Shown one piece after another: positions 1-11,991 of a stretch of 64,000 nt of DNA. Origin of the DNA: Daucus carota subsp. sativus. Taxonomy: Eukaryota > Streptophyta > Magnoliopsida > Apiales > Apiaceae. Position 1 is the stretch's first letter, and each line of letters begins with the position of its first letter. Where the stretch lies: positions 38,877,296-38,941,295 of the forward strand of contig NC_030386.2 in NCBI RefSeq assembly GCF_001625215.2. Reading direction: 5' to 3'. Made by a program: the position numbers and the translations under genes. Below the pieces are notes generated by a model that worked only from the letters and a program-made list of their open reading frames with translations, was not told where the DNA came from and made no database searches.

Positions 1-1391
1 TAGAAAAATATTATATTTTTATTTAATAAGATTATGTACTGGTAAGGGGAGCTCTTCTAGTTATAGCCACAGACCGACAAATCAGAAACAAAATGTCACA
101 CTTTTTGGTTTATCCACGTTTGTTCAATCAGTAATTTGAATTTTATATTATTTGAGTTGGATGACTGTAGTCTGTATTATTAGTACTTTTTATAGTTTGC
201 TTGAATTGGTGAAGTATGGGAGTTTATAACTTCTGTCACGTGTCAGCAATTTAGTTAATTTTTTTATTTTTTTTAAATGAGTGCCTTAAACGAATATGAA
301 TAGTTCGTGAACTTAACCGAATACGAATACGAATACAAATAACTATTCGGATAATAAACGAATACAAATCCGAATATGTATATTTAAACCGAATACAAAT
401 ACAAAAATTATAGTATTCGTTTCGAATTCGTTTCGTTAACACCCATATAAGGATGTTCTTTACTTCCGTCTTCTTGTCCACAGACTTTCTTCTAAAACTT
501 TAACCCCACCTTCTTAAGATTTTTTCTTCAATTATATTAATAGTATATCATTATATGAAAATTATTGATGACATAAATTCTTTTATATAAAAAAAAGCTC
601 CTTCTTAATAGATTTTTGGGTCCTTCACTGTTCATGAACCCTGCAAATCGAAATCGTTATTAAGATCAATGTCACCATCTATATAAATTGGGACGTAACC
701 TGTTTGGTAGAAGTATTATCCATCAACTTGACCTGATACATGTCGAGAGATTCCCGACCACATTTTTGGGTCACCCTATATTTTGACACCACCGCCGAGT
801 TGTTCATGTGATTTTGATTCAGACGTTCAGTCGTCTAACCCTTCACTGAGAAAGGGCAGGTTGCTCCGAAAACACGGCCATCTCAATTTAATTTGGCCCG
901 TCGTTTGTACTCTCATCAGATAAAATTTCTCGCCAGACATTGTAACAATGTATAGAACAAACGAACCCCGACTCGAGCAAATGGTTCAAAATAAGTTTTA
1001 AAAGCTAAAACCGTGAACTGCACTGAAGTAAAAACTAAATTAAGAAGACCTTGTGAGTTCTTATGTTTCAGTTTATGTTTTCAAATAAGCACAACTCTAG
1101 CACCTGAAGTATCTTCCATTATCTAGCTCAGCAAAACAGAGCTACCTCGCAGATATCACAGCTGAAATTTCTTCTTTCCTAATATGAACAACCATGAAAA
1201 GTATTACATGGGAAAAGATTCCATAGATCCTGATGTGCTCATCTGTACAAATTAAAAGACAAGCCGACGGAATTATAGAAGACTTTTAGTGAATGATGTC
1301 AGAGGCAACTGGGCTGGTGCAGCTTCATGCTATGCTTCAGGAAATTCCAGCAATTAATTCTAGAGGAGTCATCACTGCCGAAAGTTGCTGG
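1..1391. other. Left-edge non-coding stretch, 3' flank of the GATA gene
   Basis: I see no convincing gene here. Positions about 285-450 hold many degenerate copies of ACGAATAC/CGAATA on both strands and finish with GTTAACACCC, a pattern typical of the subterminal repeats of hAT-like DNA transposons. Only one end is recognisable, so I do not call a complete element. About 1250-1391 is probably the 3' UTR of the minus-strand GATA gene that follows. The rest is AT-rich with no conserved reading frame. Confidence 0.5.
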
Positions 1392-4300
1392 TTACTGAGT
1401 GTAAACCGGCGGAACGAAGTTAGATTTTTCGACTTCACCCTACCAGAATGAAATAATAACAAAAAAACAAAGCCATCTATCTAGTTAGACAGCGCCACCA
1501 TTAAGAAAGAACGTTCAAGCAAAATAATTGTAAAATAGCAGTTTTTTTTGGTAGTTTATGCACACCTGTTCTATTTGGGCCAAAGGTTGATCACATGACT
1601 TCTTGGGAATATTCCTCAATGCTCCCTGCATAGTTTTAAAACATAACTGATTCGCTCTGAAAATATCTAAATAAGCATCAATAAAAATTATTGCCAGAAT
1701 GTTAAGCATAATATTATGCTACCTTACAAGCAAAATGGGTCCGTGGGCACTAAGCAAATGTCAAATTTAGTTCAATGGCATTCATTCTTGAAAGACAGTA
1801 TAAAGAGTTCAACATATGTCCTGAAACCCTATGTTTACACCCAGGTCCTTTTACATGGAACTCTCACACGAAAAAAACAGGGTAACACACCCTATATTCT
1901 AAACCAAGACATATAATTAACTGCAAATTCTGCCCACCAGCACTATACCAAATAAAAGGACAACAAACATCAAATTAATGACAAGCACCACATTTTGGTG
2001 AGAATTGAGATTGTTCCAAAATAACCAAAGTTGAATAAAGAGGCCAAATTTAACTGTTCCAATACCTTCCTAAACATGCATATTCACCTTCGACCCATCT
2101 CCATTCTCACCCTTTTCACTACAGAAATTACTCACATATGCGCTTTATATTGAGAAACAACAACAATCAGCATATCTGATTTCATACTATATCTATATCT
2201 ATGGATAGGACGAATGCATATGAGAATAGTTTTAGGAAAATTGTGTATATCATATTTACGTATAGGCAGTGATACGCATGCACAGAAGGAATATTGCATA
2301 ATACGCAAGTGAAGATTGGGTATCATCTTAGTTTATGAGTACAAGATACTCCTCTTTAGTATGTGTAATCCAGTTATCCATTTATAACATGCGTATTTCA
2401 CTGGTTAGATATGTCCAACAATTTTTAGAAACTAACAATTTTGTAATATAAGATTGAAAAAAGGGTAAACCCAACCTTTACCCCAAAATATCTAGCTAAA
2501 CTACAAAATGTATATCCAGACAGAACCTAATCGTATAGTTTTTTTAAAACTGAGCAATAAGCAGAAATATCTATTGACCTAGCAAGTCACAAATTCATAT
2601 CGGTTAGACAATAATATGTACTCCATTTCCAACATGACCTAATACTTAGATTTGGTATCAAATTTTTTCAGAACTGATGGGAGCGTATATATGAAGTTCA
2701 TCACTAAATTCCCATGACACGAAATTACCACCACAAACATAAACCTGTCAGATTCAATAGAGAGAGTTTGTATAATATGCATTCTACTAATCCTCAGTGC
2801 TTAAATGTGTGTTCTTTGTGCATACCAATCTCCCAGACTAGCTCTCTCTCCAAGACCAATCTTTACACAAGCTTTTATATTATTATTATCCCATCCATTG
2901 GATTATGTAACATTCACTGGAGTAACTATGATTAGCTATATATTGGTCAAGTAGTTCACCTTTCCTACCATTGGTACACTAACTACCTAACTAAAAGGTA
3001 ATTCAACTATCTTCCAAGCCATAATCAAGCAAGAGTTAAATATAATTTAAACAGAAAACCACGGTTAACAAGTAACAATGCAGAAAAGGGGGAGGAAAAA
3101 TGACAGATAACAAAAGTAGGAGTAACGCACTAACAATATATATATATATAATTATATATATATAATTATATATATATATATATATATAATTATATATATT
3201 TCAGGAATTCAGAAAATTAAGGTTTTACCTTTTGTGCCCAGTAAAGCCCACATGCATTGCACAGAGTCCTTGGACCATCAGGCCCTTTCCGCATCATAGG
3301 GGTGCATCTTGAACTAGTGCCACAATGCTTGCACCTAAATAAGGAAGACATATTCCAATAGTTAATTGTAGAAAGCAGAAACAGTGAACATAGTAGCTAT
3401 GATAACCAAACATAGTTCGAGTTGTAGCTGACACAAAATTGAGTAGTATCTTTCAAGATTGAGTGTCGATTAGGGGAGGAAAGAAAGATCTTGTGAACTA
3501 AATAATGGACTAACTCATCTTCACAAGTCATTTCCTTCACTCGGACAGTTCAATAAAATTTTATGTAACAAGTAACTTTTTTATACGGTAAGCCAAGCAT
3601 GCTCAATATATCACAACATCAATCATGTGAGAGTATATATCTTAACAAGATCCTACATCAATTAAATTGTAGTGTCCAAACAATCATTGATCGAAGTACC
3701 AAACAAATTGTATCTCTATTTCAGGATGCTTCACTAGTAACTGACAGCAACTAATTGTGACTGCACAATCTCTCTAAAATTTAAATGAATTCACAGTTTC
3801 TGTTCACCTGCTTTCTTAACTTGTAAACATGAAGATCTGAGAAAAGAAATCTTCATATTATATTGCTTCATACAAGAACATGGAAAATATAATGCAATGA
3901 CAAGTGATCTAGATCCACTATATAGAAAGAACTTACAGAGTTTCAGGTGTGCTTTCATCTTGCCCAGAATCATCAGCATTTGAACCAGTTGACACTTCTG
4001 ATGCTTTGGAGGTAAATTGACCCTTCTTACGATTCATCCTAATTAAATGTTTTGTATACACATCATGGAAAAAGGAAATTAAAGCCATTTCTAAACTGGT
4101 TAATACAGTGATGAAACTAATCATCTAATACACTGTCAGAATTAAGTCGGCTTATAAACCAAACAGAGTACATAATAGTAAAACAAACACAATCCTGAAA
4201 GTGAGTGGATAACTGTATATTAACCAAATTATAGCATAATCGAGGCCAGCTCATAATAGTGAAGATAGCAACAATAGACATGGTCCTATATGTATAGGCA

Positions 4301-7090
4301 ATTGCTCAAAGACAAACCAAATTAGAGTACAAACTACAAACTTAATCTAGACCCTTTAAATGATTCTAATCTAACGCCCCCTAGAAGTCACCACATACAA
4401 TTAAAATACACCATCTCACACATGATACCACATAATCCCTTCCGTTTTTTATTTTGATTTTTCCTGTCAATCGGTGAGCTTTGTTTTAAAATCTTAACTT
4501 CACTGTATTTCTCTTCATCTCCCAACAATCAATTTGCATAACATATGTGCTATGTTTCAATGTGATTCAGGATTTTTTTTTTTTTTTTAATTTTAGTTTG
4601 TAGTATATATTTGAAGGAGGTTTGTATTAGAGTGAGACCATATATATATATATATAACATACAAGTTCTCCGGAGAACTAGTTCTCGTTTGAGCCTTGCC
4701 CTTTTAATAAACACAACCATGATCAGATGCAGTCCTGCTCTTATGACAGAAAGGTCATGCCCGGGGGACAAAGGCATGAGAGTATTAAAAGGCAATGGAT
4801 ATTTTCAGGGTTTAAGAAATTTAATAAACAAAAAATTAAAGGCTTTTTAGATAACCCTTAGAATCCATAAAATTAGTAACTACAATACAATTGACAGCTT
4901 TTGAAAACAATGACAGGACAAGCTCCGTATGTGTGTGAGATATATAGGTAAAATGACTGCAAAAATAAAGCTACAAAGTCTCTTCTACAAGCCTATATCA
5001 CACACAAAACTGTGGCATATATCTCAAAAAGGAACTGATTACAAATGAATTACTACTGACCCAGAAGAAGCACAAAATTTTATTTAGTGTTCATAAACTA
5101 CCTGATATACAGTTATGTTAAAGGATTTAAACATACTATATCAGTATTCTCTATTCCTGGTACGACTCATAGTCTTACAGACTTTGACCTAGGACACGCA
5201 ATAATAACAGAAAGAATTTTAGCAACTGAAAAGTTTTTAGCAAGTCATATATAATAATAAAGCTACAAAGTCTCTCCTACAAGCCTAAATCACAATAAAA
5301 ATTTGGCAAATATCTTAATAAACACCGATTACTCATTAAATACTAATAACAAGGGGTAAAAACTATACCTTCTTCTGCATTTATATTCTATAACCCAACA
5401 TACAGTTGTGTTAAAAGATTCAAATATACTATATAAGTAATTCATATTCTTGTTACGACTCGCAGTCCTATAGGTCTTGACCTTATGGCAACAATTTCGT
5501 CAAAATATCAATAAAAAAAACAATAAAAAGAGTTTTTTGTCCCCGAAATGTTGGAATATTAGAATAAGTATACAAGGAGTATCAGCGCAATAACATTTAA
5601 TCTAGAAAGCAGAATTGCAACCGGAGAATTACGTAAATATTGGCAGATACTAAGCTGGGCATATACGTCGCAATCACAACAGTGAAGATAAGCATCGTAG
5701 CCTTAACATCAAGTGTAATTTTTTTAATAAGGAAACAAAGATATGTTCGGCAATTATGGTACAAATCCTCTGAAAACTATTGACTACATTACTTATGAGA
5801 AATACAAGCACGAAATAAATCTTCAGACTGATAGCTATATTCAAAAATATTAGTGTGTTATAAAATACAAATAAGGTAGCAGTTCTCTGTTACTATTGTA
5901 TGCATCTAAAAAAATTATGTGACCATCAAGAAACAATTGATTTAATAACACATCAAGAATCCCGCTGCAATATAAATTTAATAAATTTTCCAAAATGGAC
6001 GCACCTTACTGCAACTTCGTGACGAACATCATATCTAATTTTCTTCTCAAAGCACCGATTCTGTTTTTTCTGATAGAACCTGCGGAGAGAGGCTGCTCTC
6101 TCCGGATCACTAAACCTCTGAGGGTAATCTTTTTGATACTGTGCCTGAAGACCAATTCACGTGCTTAGAATGAATTCCAAAATCATAGTAAAACACTAGT
6201 TAATCCAATTATACCGGAGGATTCCTATAAGCTATGTCAGCAGGTTGAGCAGTTGAAGGAAGCTCACATCCCCCTAGAATTAAAAGCACCTGTTGTACCT
6301 GTAAAAACCATCAACTTCCACTATTAATAAACAATTTAAGTTACCCAAATATTAGGTCAATATTAAAATATCACACAATACAACTTGGCAGTATATTGTA
6401 TATGATCTATACTACCGAACTAAACCTAGGAAAAGATTAGTCCACGACCCCAGCAACTAATTTAATTTCTAACAACACTTCCTGGTTCCTAATTAACAGC
6501 CATCATCTTCTTCAGCAGTAAAAACAGAAAAACGTGACGACAAAAATGTGACATACAATTACCTCATGTTTTACAGCAGTTCTCGTTAAAATTGTAGCTA
6601 GCTACCTAACCTTCACCGGGATTCATTAATAACATTAAAATCACTCTATATCATTCCATTAAGCTTTCACAAAGATTAACGGAAACACTAACAGAATCAC
6701 TATAATTTTGTCATTCGTTAAATCTTTACCACAATTAATGAGAAAGAAAACAAAATCACCACATACGTCATTTCTTTAAATCTTTAAAACAATAAACGAG
6801 AAAGTTATCTGTTCTTATAATCTTTGAGCTCTTATCAATTAACGAAAACAATTAAATAGAATATCACATATCATTCTTTTGAATCTTCAAATCCTTAATA
6901 CAATTGAAGACAATTCACAACACATTTCATTCCATTATATCTCATCAAAGCAAATGCTCTAATTCCTAATTAAAAACCCTAGCAAATTTATCTAACAGTA
7001 AATTCCGCAACTTACTCAAACTCAACAATTTTCAAACCCTTCCACTCTAATATAATTATCAATCCAAAGACACGTACACTCAAACAGAGG

Positions 7091-7121
<31 letters not shown>

Positions 7122-7450
7122 AGAGGGAGAGAGGGAGGGGAGAGGGGGAGAGAGAGAGAGAGAGGCCTAGCCTTGTCAGCAGTAACAGTGTCGAACACAT
7201 AAACCTGGCCGCCAAACGACAGCGTAAGCTGATCACTGGTGTTTCCACATTGCGAAACGGCGTCGTACGACACCGCAGCATCGCTCCCCTCCACAACCTC
7301 GTAATTCGCAATCGTATCGCCTTCTTCAAACCCCTGCGACTCATCATACGCCAATTCATGCGAAATAGGATCGATCGGCACGCCGGCGCCGGCGCCGAGT
7401 TTGTCGGAGTAGTGGCTCGGATAATTCATCGCTTGGCTGTGATTGTACAT
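1392..7450 (-). CDS. GATA transcription factor with TIFY and CCT domains (ZML / GATA24-28 type)
   Basis: A nuclear DNA-binding regulator. My seven-exon model is 7450-7172, 6298-6215, 6144-6005, 4038-3937, 3334-3229, 1625-1566 and 1439-1392; all phases agree and it gives 272 residues. In order: an acidic N-terminus; a TIFY region (residues about 73-110, [14 protein letters not shown] continuing to VLLILGG); a CCT domain on exon 3 ([20 protein letters not shown]); and a CX2CX20CX2C zinc finger on exon 5 (CKHCG to CNACG) of the plant type-IV GATA kind. The tail after the finger is short and ends PPVYTQ. The first intron would use a GC donor (AAG|GCTAGG); the others are GT-AG. The start is the first ATG of exon 1, near a divergent PPR gene. 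The family is known to bind GATA/cryptochrome-response-type sites; the specific role here is unknown. Confidence 0.88.
3136..3200. repeat. (TA)n microsatellite
   Basis: Interrupted AT dinucleotide tract just inside the intron that follows the GATA zinc-finger exon (the 3229 donor side). No coding potential. Confidence 0.95.
7083..7165. repeat. (GA)n/(CT)n microsatellite at the first splice site of the GATA gene
   Basis: Purine tract of GA and GGGA units. On the gene's sense strand it reads CT-rich and starts about six bases after the proposed exon 1 donor at 7171, so it occupies the start of intron 1. It lets a reading frame run on spuriously into Leu/Ser/Pro repeats. Confidence 0.9.
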
Positions 7451-8043
7451 TGTCGATTTTGCCCTAACCCTAGAGTCCGAGACCGTGAGTACAATTATAT
7501 ATAGTGTGTGCTGTGTGTATTATATTATTAGTGATGAAGTATTGAAGTCGGTGAATGACGGTGAGAAAAGAAAACACACACTCGAGAGTGTTTGTGTTTA
7601 TCTGGGCGAGGCAAAATTGAAAATTACCCCTGGATTACACTTATTTACAGTGCTGCCATTACACTTTTTTAATTTATTATTTAGTTATTACATTTGTGAA
7701 TAAATAAGATAAATAGAAATTGTAGATATGATACAATTGTTATTATAAAATTCATAATTACTCTTATTTGATATTTTAATTGTAATATAATCACTAAATT
7801 ATCGATAATTCTGTCATCTACACTAGAATTAAAATTGCTAACATATAACATATTAATTAAATAATTCATAAATTCATAGATAATATAATTTATTATATAC
7901 ATTGAATGGAAATATATTACATAAAAATATCTATATCATAGAAATTACTATAATAAATCTATTTTTCCTAAAAAAAATATAAGAATCTATTTTATTAGAA
8001 CTACCGGACCCATAGTAGAGCTTCACTGTAATTGTCTGTAAGC
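7451..8043. promoter_or_regulatory. Shared intergenic region between divergent GATA and PPR genes
   Basis: About 590 bp separate the two start codons, which point away from each other, so both promoters must lie here unless distal. The middle (about 7690-7980) is strongly AT-rich. I cannot assign a specific TATA box or transcription start with confidence. Confidence 0.45.
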
Positions 8044-9699
8044 ATGAGAAGACTCATCTCTTCTCTGTCTCTCTCTACCAGAAAACCCCATTTTTTACTT
8101 CTGTATCACCTTCACCACACACAAACAAAGCCCACGCAGAGCTCCCCCATAGCCCATTTGAATCCGAGCCCAATAGACCCATTAAACTATCTCCTCACTT
8201 TCATCCCCCAAATCAAAGCTCTCTCAGAAAACCCAAGAAACAAGAATGCTCTCACTTCACTAGACTCACTTTTGGGCCAAGCCCATTTCTTGGATTCTGC
8301 TGCCTCACTGATTGTGATTCAGTATTTGTGTGAAATTAAGAAGCTTGGGAGGGCTAAAGATGTGTTCTTGAAGCTCAAGAGTGAGGGTAAGCTTAAAGAT
8401 TGCATTTTGTTTAGTTTAGTGTATGATTGTTTGGTTGCTAATAGTGGAATTCATGATGTTGAGGTTGTGTGGAATGAGCTTTGTGGGAATGATTTAAAGA
8501 TTGATGTTTGTGATTATGTTGTTTATGTGTGTAAGTTTTGTGGGCGTGAGGAAATTAAGGGTATTTTCGAGAGGGTTGTGATGGGAGGGAGGGTTTTGAG
8601 GAGGGAAAGCTATGGCGCATTGATTGGTGCTTTGTGTAGGGAGAATGAGGGGGAGTTGGGGAAAGAGGTTATGAGGGTGATGGGTGGTTTGGGGATTGAA
8701 GTTGATTGTTTTAGTTATTATGTTTTGTTTCGGTGTTTTTGTCGGAATGGGAATGTGGATGAAGCTGATTGGGTTTTGAGGGAATTGGTGAAGAGGGAAT
8801 TTTATATTGATATATGTGTGTATGGGAATTTTTTGTATGGTCTTTGTAAAACGGGAAAATTTAGGGAGGCGAAGAAGTTGTTTCTTAGGTTGACGAAGCA
8901 GGATGGTGTGGGAGGGTATAAGAATGTGGATTTTTTGAAGGAGGGAAGAAGGGTGATCTTTCAGTTAAAGTGTGAGGATAATGTTCCGAATATATTGGCT
9001 TATGAATCATATTTTCGTTCTTTATGTGATATAGGGAGGCTTGATGAGGCTGAAGTGTTGTTGAAAAAGATGATGAATAGTAGAATTGTGCCCGAGATAT
9101 GTGTGTATGGTTCGTTTATAAAGGCTCTTTTTGCTGCTGATCGAGATAAAGATGCAATAAGATTTCTTCAAGTTGAGAAGAAGAAAGGTCTAGTTAAAGT
9201 TGATGAGATTGCGAGTTATGTCATTAAGGGTTTGTGTCAGAAGAGGAAACTTGATGAGGCTGTGAGAATCTTTGACGAAACTTCTGTGCTCGGGGAATTT
9301 CTTAATCGTACAAATATTTGTAATTGTATACTAGGTAATTACTGGAAAGAAGGTAGATCGGCGGAGGCAGAGAACTTGTTTAGAAGGTTGAAGGAAGGTA
9401 ACTACGGATTGCGTGATGCATCGACATACGAAGTCATGATTAATGGATATTGCAACCAAAGTAATGGTGTAAAGGCACTCCTCTTATTTCAAGAAATGGT
9501 GGATAGGAAAATCATTATTAGCTGTGCACTATATGAGGTAATAATTAGAGCCTTGTGTTCATGTGGAAGTCTAAGGGAAGCACTTAAATATTTGAATGAT
9601 ATGGTTGAAAGTGGAAACATGGTATATAGCAGGAGATGGAAGATATTTATTAGCTCAACATTTGCTGCATTGGAACATGGTATTTCCAGTGACTTTTGA
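8044..9699 (+). CDS. Pentatricopeptide repeat (PPR) protein, intronless
   Basis: A 551-residue P-class PPR protein; such proteins bind organelle RNA and affect its processing, editing or translation. The first ATG in frame is 8044; an earlier in-frame TTG at 8032 is not a plausible plant start. The N-terminus is rich in Arg/Ser/Leu/His and poor in acidic residues (MRRLISSLSLSTRKPHFLLL), which looks like a mitochondrial or plastid presequence. From about residue 90 onward there are successive 35-residue helical repeats, with recognisable starts such as YGALIGALCRE, YGNFLYGLCKTGKFREAKKLF, YESYFRSLCDIGRLDEAEVLL, YGSFIKALF and YEVMINGYC. No E, DYW or SMR domain follows. Lack of introns is usual for this family. 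Target RNA unknown. Confidence 0.9.
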   Translation: MRRLISSLSLSTRKPHFLLLYHLHHTQTKPTQSSPIAHLNPSPIDPLNYLLTFIPQIKALSENPRNKNALTSLDSLLGQAHFLDSAASLIVIQYLCEIKKLGRAKDVFLKLKSEGKLKDCILFSLVYDCLVANSGIHDVEVVWNELCGNDLKIDVCDYVVYVCKFCGREEIKGIFERVVMGGRVLRRESYGALIGALCRENEGELGKEVMRVMGGLGIEVDCFSYYVLFRCFCRNGNVDEADWVLRELVKREFYIDICVYGNFLYGLCKTGKFREAKKLFLRLTKQDGVGGYKNVDFLKEGRRVIFQLKCEDNVPNILAYESYFRSLCDIGRLDEAEVLLKKMMNSRIVPEICVYGSFIKALFAADRDKDAIRFLQVEKKKGLVKVDEIASYVIKGLCQKRKLDEAVRIFDETSVLGEFLNRTNICNCILGNYWKEGRSAEAENLFRRLKEGNYGLRDASTYEVMINGYCNQSNGVKALLLFQEMVDRKIIISCALYEVIIRALCSCGSLREALKYLNDMVESGNMVYSRRWKIFISSTFAALEHGISSDF

Positions 9700-10740
9700 A
9701 GTATTCACTTGATTAGAATAATGACATATATGTTCCCTCACATTGCCTGTCTGGATTTTCCGTGTGATCTTAGTAAGGTATTAAATATTTTCTTTTTATT
9801 AAAGTCTTCGTTCATGTTTTACTCTATGAATCCCTAGAAAACAATTCACCATATATGCACATATGTTTTGGTTTATAGTGATGCACATAGAGGTTGGTCT
9901 TATGCTGCATCAACATGTCAGAGAAAGTTACATAAAATCTCATGTATATGATTTATCTACAATGTTCATATCAGCTAAAAATAAATTGCTTAATTTGGAA
10001 TGAACAAAGCTAATGGTATGTTTGGGCAAGGAACATTAGTTTTGATGATGTTCCACTTATACAATATAAATCATAAGATCAGAAGCGTAAAATTTCCAAC
10101 TGACCATTTGCTCTTCATAAAAATATTGCGAATGCACCATCTGACCTAGCTGTTCGGTTACGGCTGGGGAGTGACCTAAAAGTAGTTGTACGGTAGATGT
10201 GTTTTGCTTAATCTTCTTTTCTTAACACCCCACCTTGTTCTAGGAATTGACAAAAAAAATTAACCACGGGTTTACTTCGAACTAACACTATAAATTTTTT
10301 AAGCTGATCAGATAACAGATAACAGCTCCGCAAAGAATATTGTCATAATAAATATAAAGGAAGATATGAATTTAAAATATTTAATAAATATTAAGACATA
10401 TTAAAAAAAATTGGGGTTACAATTGTACACACACATGTAAAGTTGATACTTGATAGAGATGTAGAGAGGGATAGGAAAGAGACACATTAAAGAAATGTAG
10501 TGGTCACTCCCAACAGTTTACAAACCAAAGACAATACGCTACACTCCATTTACACATTCGAGTGCCAGTCTGCTACTGCTTCTCCTTCTTCCATTCTCTT
10601 TATTTTTTCCTGCTAAAATACATTTGAAGTCTTATATACATAACTCTTGAAACCCCAGAAGAAAAACATTCGGCTTAAAATCTCTTTCAGTCCCCCCCTA
10701 AATATATGCACAAAGCCACAGCAATAATGTTGGTATTGTT
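9700..10740. other. Intergenic stretch downstream of the PPR gene
   Basis: Includes the probable 3' UTR of the PPR gene and then AT-rich DNA. The last 200 bases (about 10560-10740) become pyrimidine-rich and could be a promoter or leader for the fragment that follows. No gene seen. Confidence 0.5.
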
Positions 10741-11423
10741 TTGTATTACGATATAGACACTACTGTTTCAGTAGCCACTCCTGGTCTTTTACTACTCTCA
10801 TCCACCCCAAGCTATGCAATCAAGTCTACCAAATCCAAGTATTTCATTTCTCTCCTTCTCTTGGTCTATACATATATGTATATTTACTTTTTCTGTTTTG
10901 TGGGGACGAGCTTTTTGTTTGATTTATGTTAAATTTTCAGTCTTGCTGCTACTGTGTATTTTCTTTAATGGGGTTTTGTCAAATGCTGATGATCCTTGCG
11001 ATGAATTGAGTGGTAAAGCGTGATCTTGTGATTACTACTGTGGATTTAGCTTTATTATGATAATTTTAAGTGTTTGTTTTTACTCTTATGCATATGTTGC
11101 AATTATGTTTTTGTTGTCAAATTTGTGATAAAGTTTCCATCTTTGGATATACATGTATATCTTGCAGTCTATGGTTGATTAATGATTAGTAACTGATATG
11201 GATTATGAGTATAGATTCTTCGATTCTTGGTTATGATTGGATTCTATTTTTGTTGATGTGATCATGGCAGGTTAAACGACACTGAAACTCTTATTATTAA
11301 AGCATCTACAGAAACTACCAACAACAAAGTATCTGCAGGAACTCCTAATGCCAAAGAAACCGGAGGAACTCCTAATACGAACACATCTAATGTGACTCCT
11401 AACAGCGAAGGATCACTAACAAC
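10741..11423 (+). other. Possible exon fragments of a secreted protein, unrecognised
   Basis: A frame ending at 11023 contains a hydrophobic segment (VLLLLCIFFNGVLSNA) that looks like a signal peptide, followed by DDPCDELS and a possible splice donor GGTAAAG. About 250 bp later an acceptor-like GGCAG (end about 11272) precedes a Thr/Asn-rich frame (KASTETTNNKVSAGTPNAKE) that reaches a stop at the edge of the glycosyltransferase pseudogene. The two pieces do not join cleanly in phase, so this may be a degenerate gene or coincidence. I do not recognise the family. Confidence 0.25.
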
Positions 11424-11991
11424 TTGCCAGTAGAGTTATTCCACCTCATCAACTTCGTCAGTCTGCTATTACCTAAAGTTGACAAATCATCCCAACATGA
11501 AGAATCTTCCATGGACATACCAAAGTCTAGACACCAGTTGAAAATTGCTTATGATTTGCTCAATTCAGATTTAGCAACTTTTCTTGAAAATTCCTGCTGA
11601 AACCAGACCGGATTTTCTATGACTCTGGCGCAATGGGTACCTTCTCTAACAGCTGGCCTTGGCATTTCAAGTTGTTATTTGTGTCTTTTAGTGCGGCTTG
11701 CATGGCTTTCTTGGGTGCACCATCATTTTTAATGAGTAAGATTGATGGTAGATTGACCGTTTATGACTCCACCGTGATGCCGAAGTGGGTGATATTTCCA
11801 TTCAGCATCGCGTATCACCTGCATTGGCGGCTCTGACACGCCTGAGCCAGTTAGATCCGGTGCTTCTATTGGCGGCTCTGACATGGTTTCGGTCAGAGCT
11901 TGAGCCCGAATGGTTTAATCTTGTTCACGAGCCTTGTCAAAAACCTGTTGTTCCTGTAGGCTTGTTGCCTCGATCAGCATTTGACCGATAA
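11424..11991 (+). pseudogene. Truncated, frameshifted UGT91-type UDP-glycosyltransferase
   Basis: Three frames in order match the N-terminal half of plant UGT91/rhamnosyltransferase-type enzymes. The first (about 11424-11670) carries LPVELFHLINFVSLLLPKVD, then SSMDIPKSRHQLKIAYDLL and WVPSLTAGLGIS. The second (about 11680-11836) continues with FSAACMAFLGAPS and VMPKWVIFP. The third (about 11880-11991) reads ELEPEWFNLVHE, CQKPVVPVGLLP. There is an in-frame stop near 11600 (after FLENSC) and at least two frameshifts. The first roughly 60 residues and the whole C-terminal half, including the PSPG sugar-donor box, are missing. Intact relatives transfer a sugar to flavonoids or other small molecules; this copy cannot. 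Confidence 0.8.

Noticed and set aside
7012..7359. Minus-strand frame overlapping GATA exon 1 in another phase
   Set aside because: The TIFY frame explains the conserved residues; this is its shadow, extended by the microsatellite.
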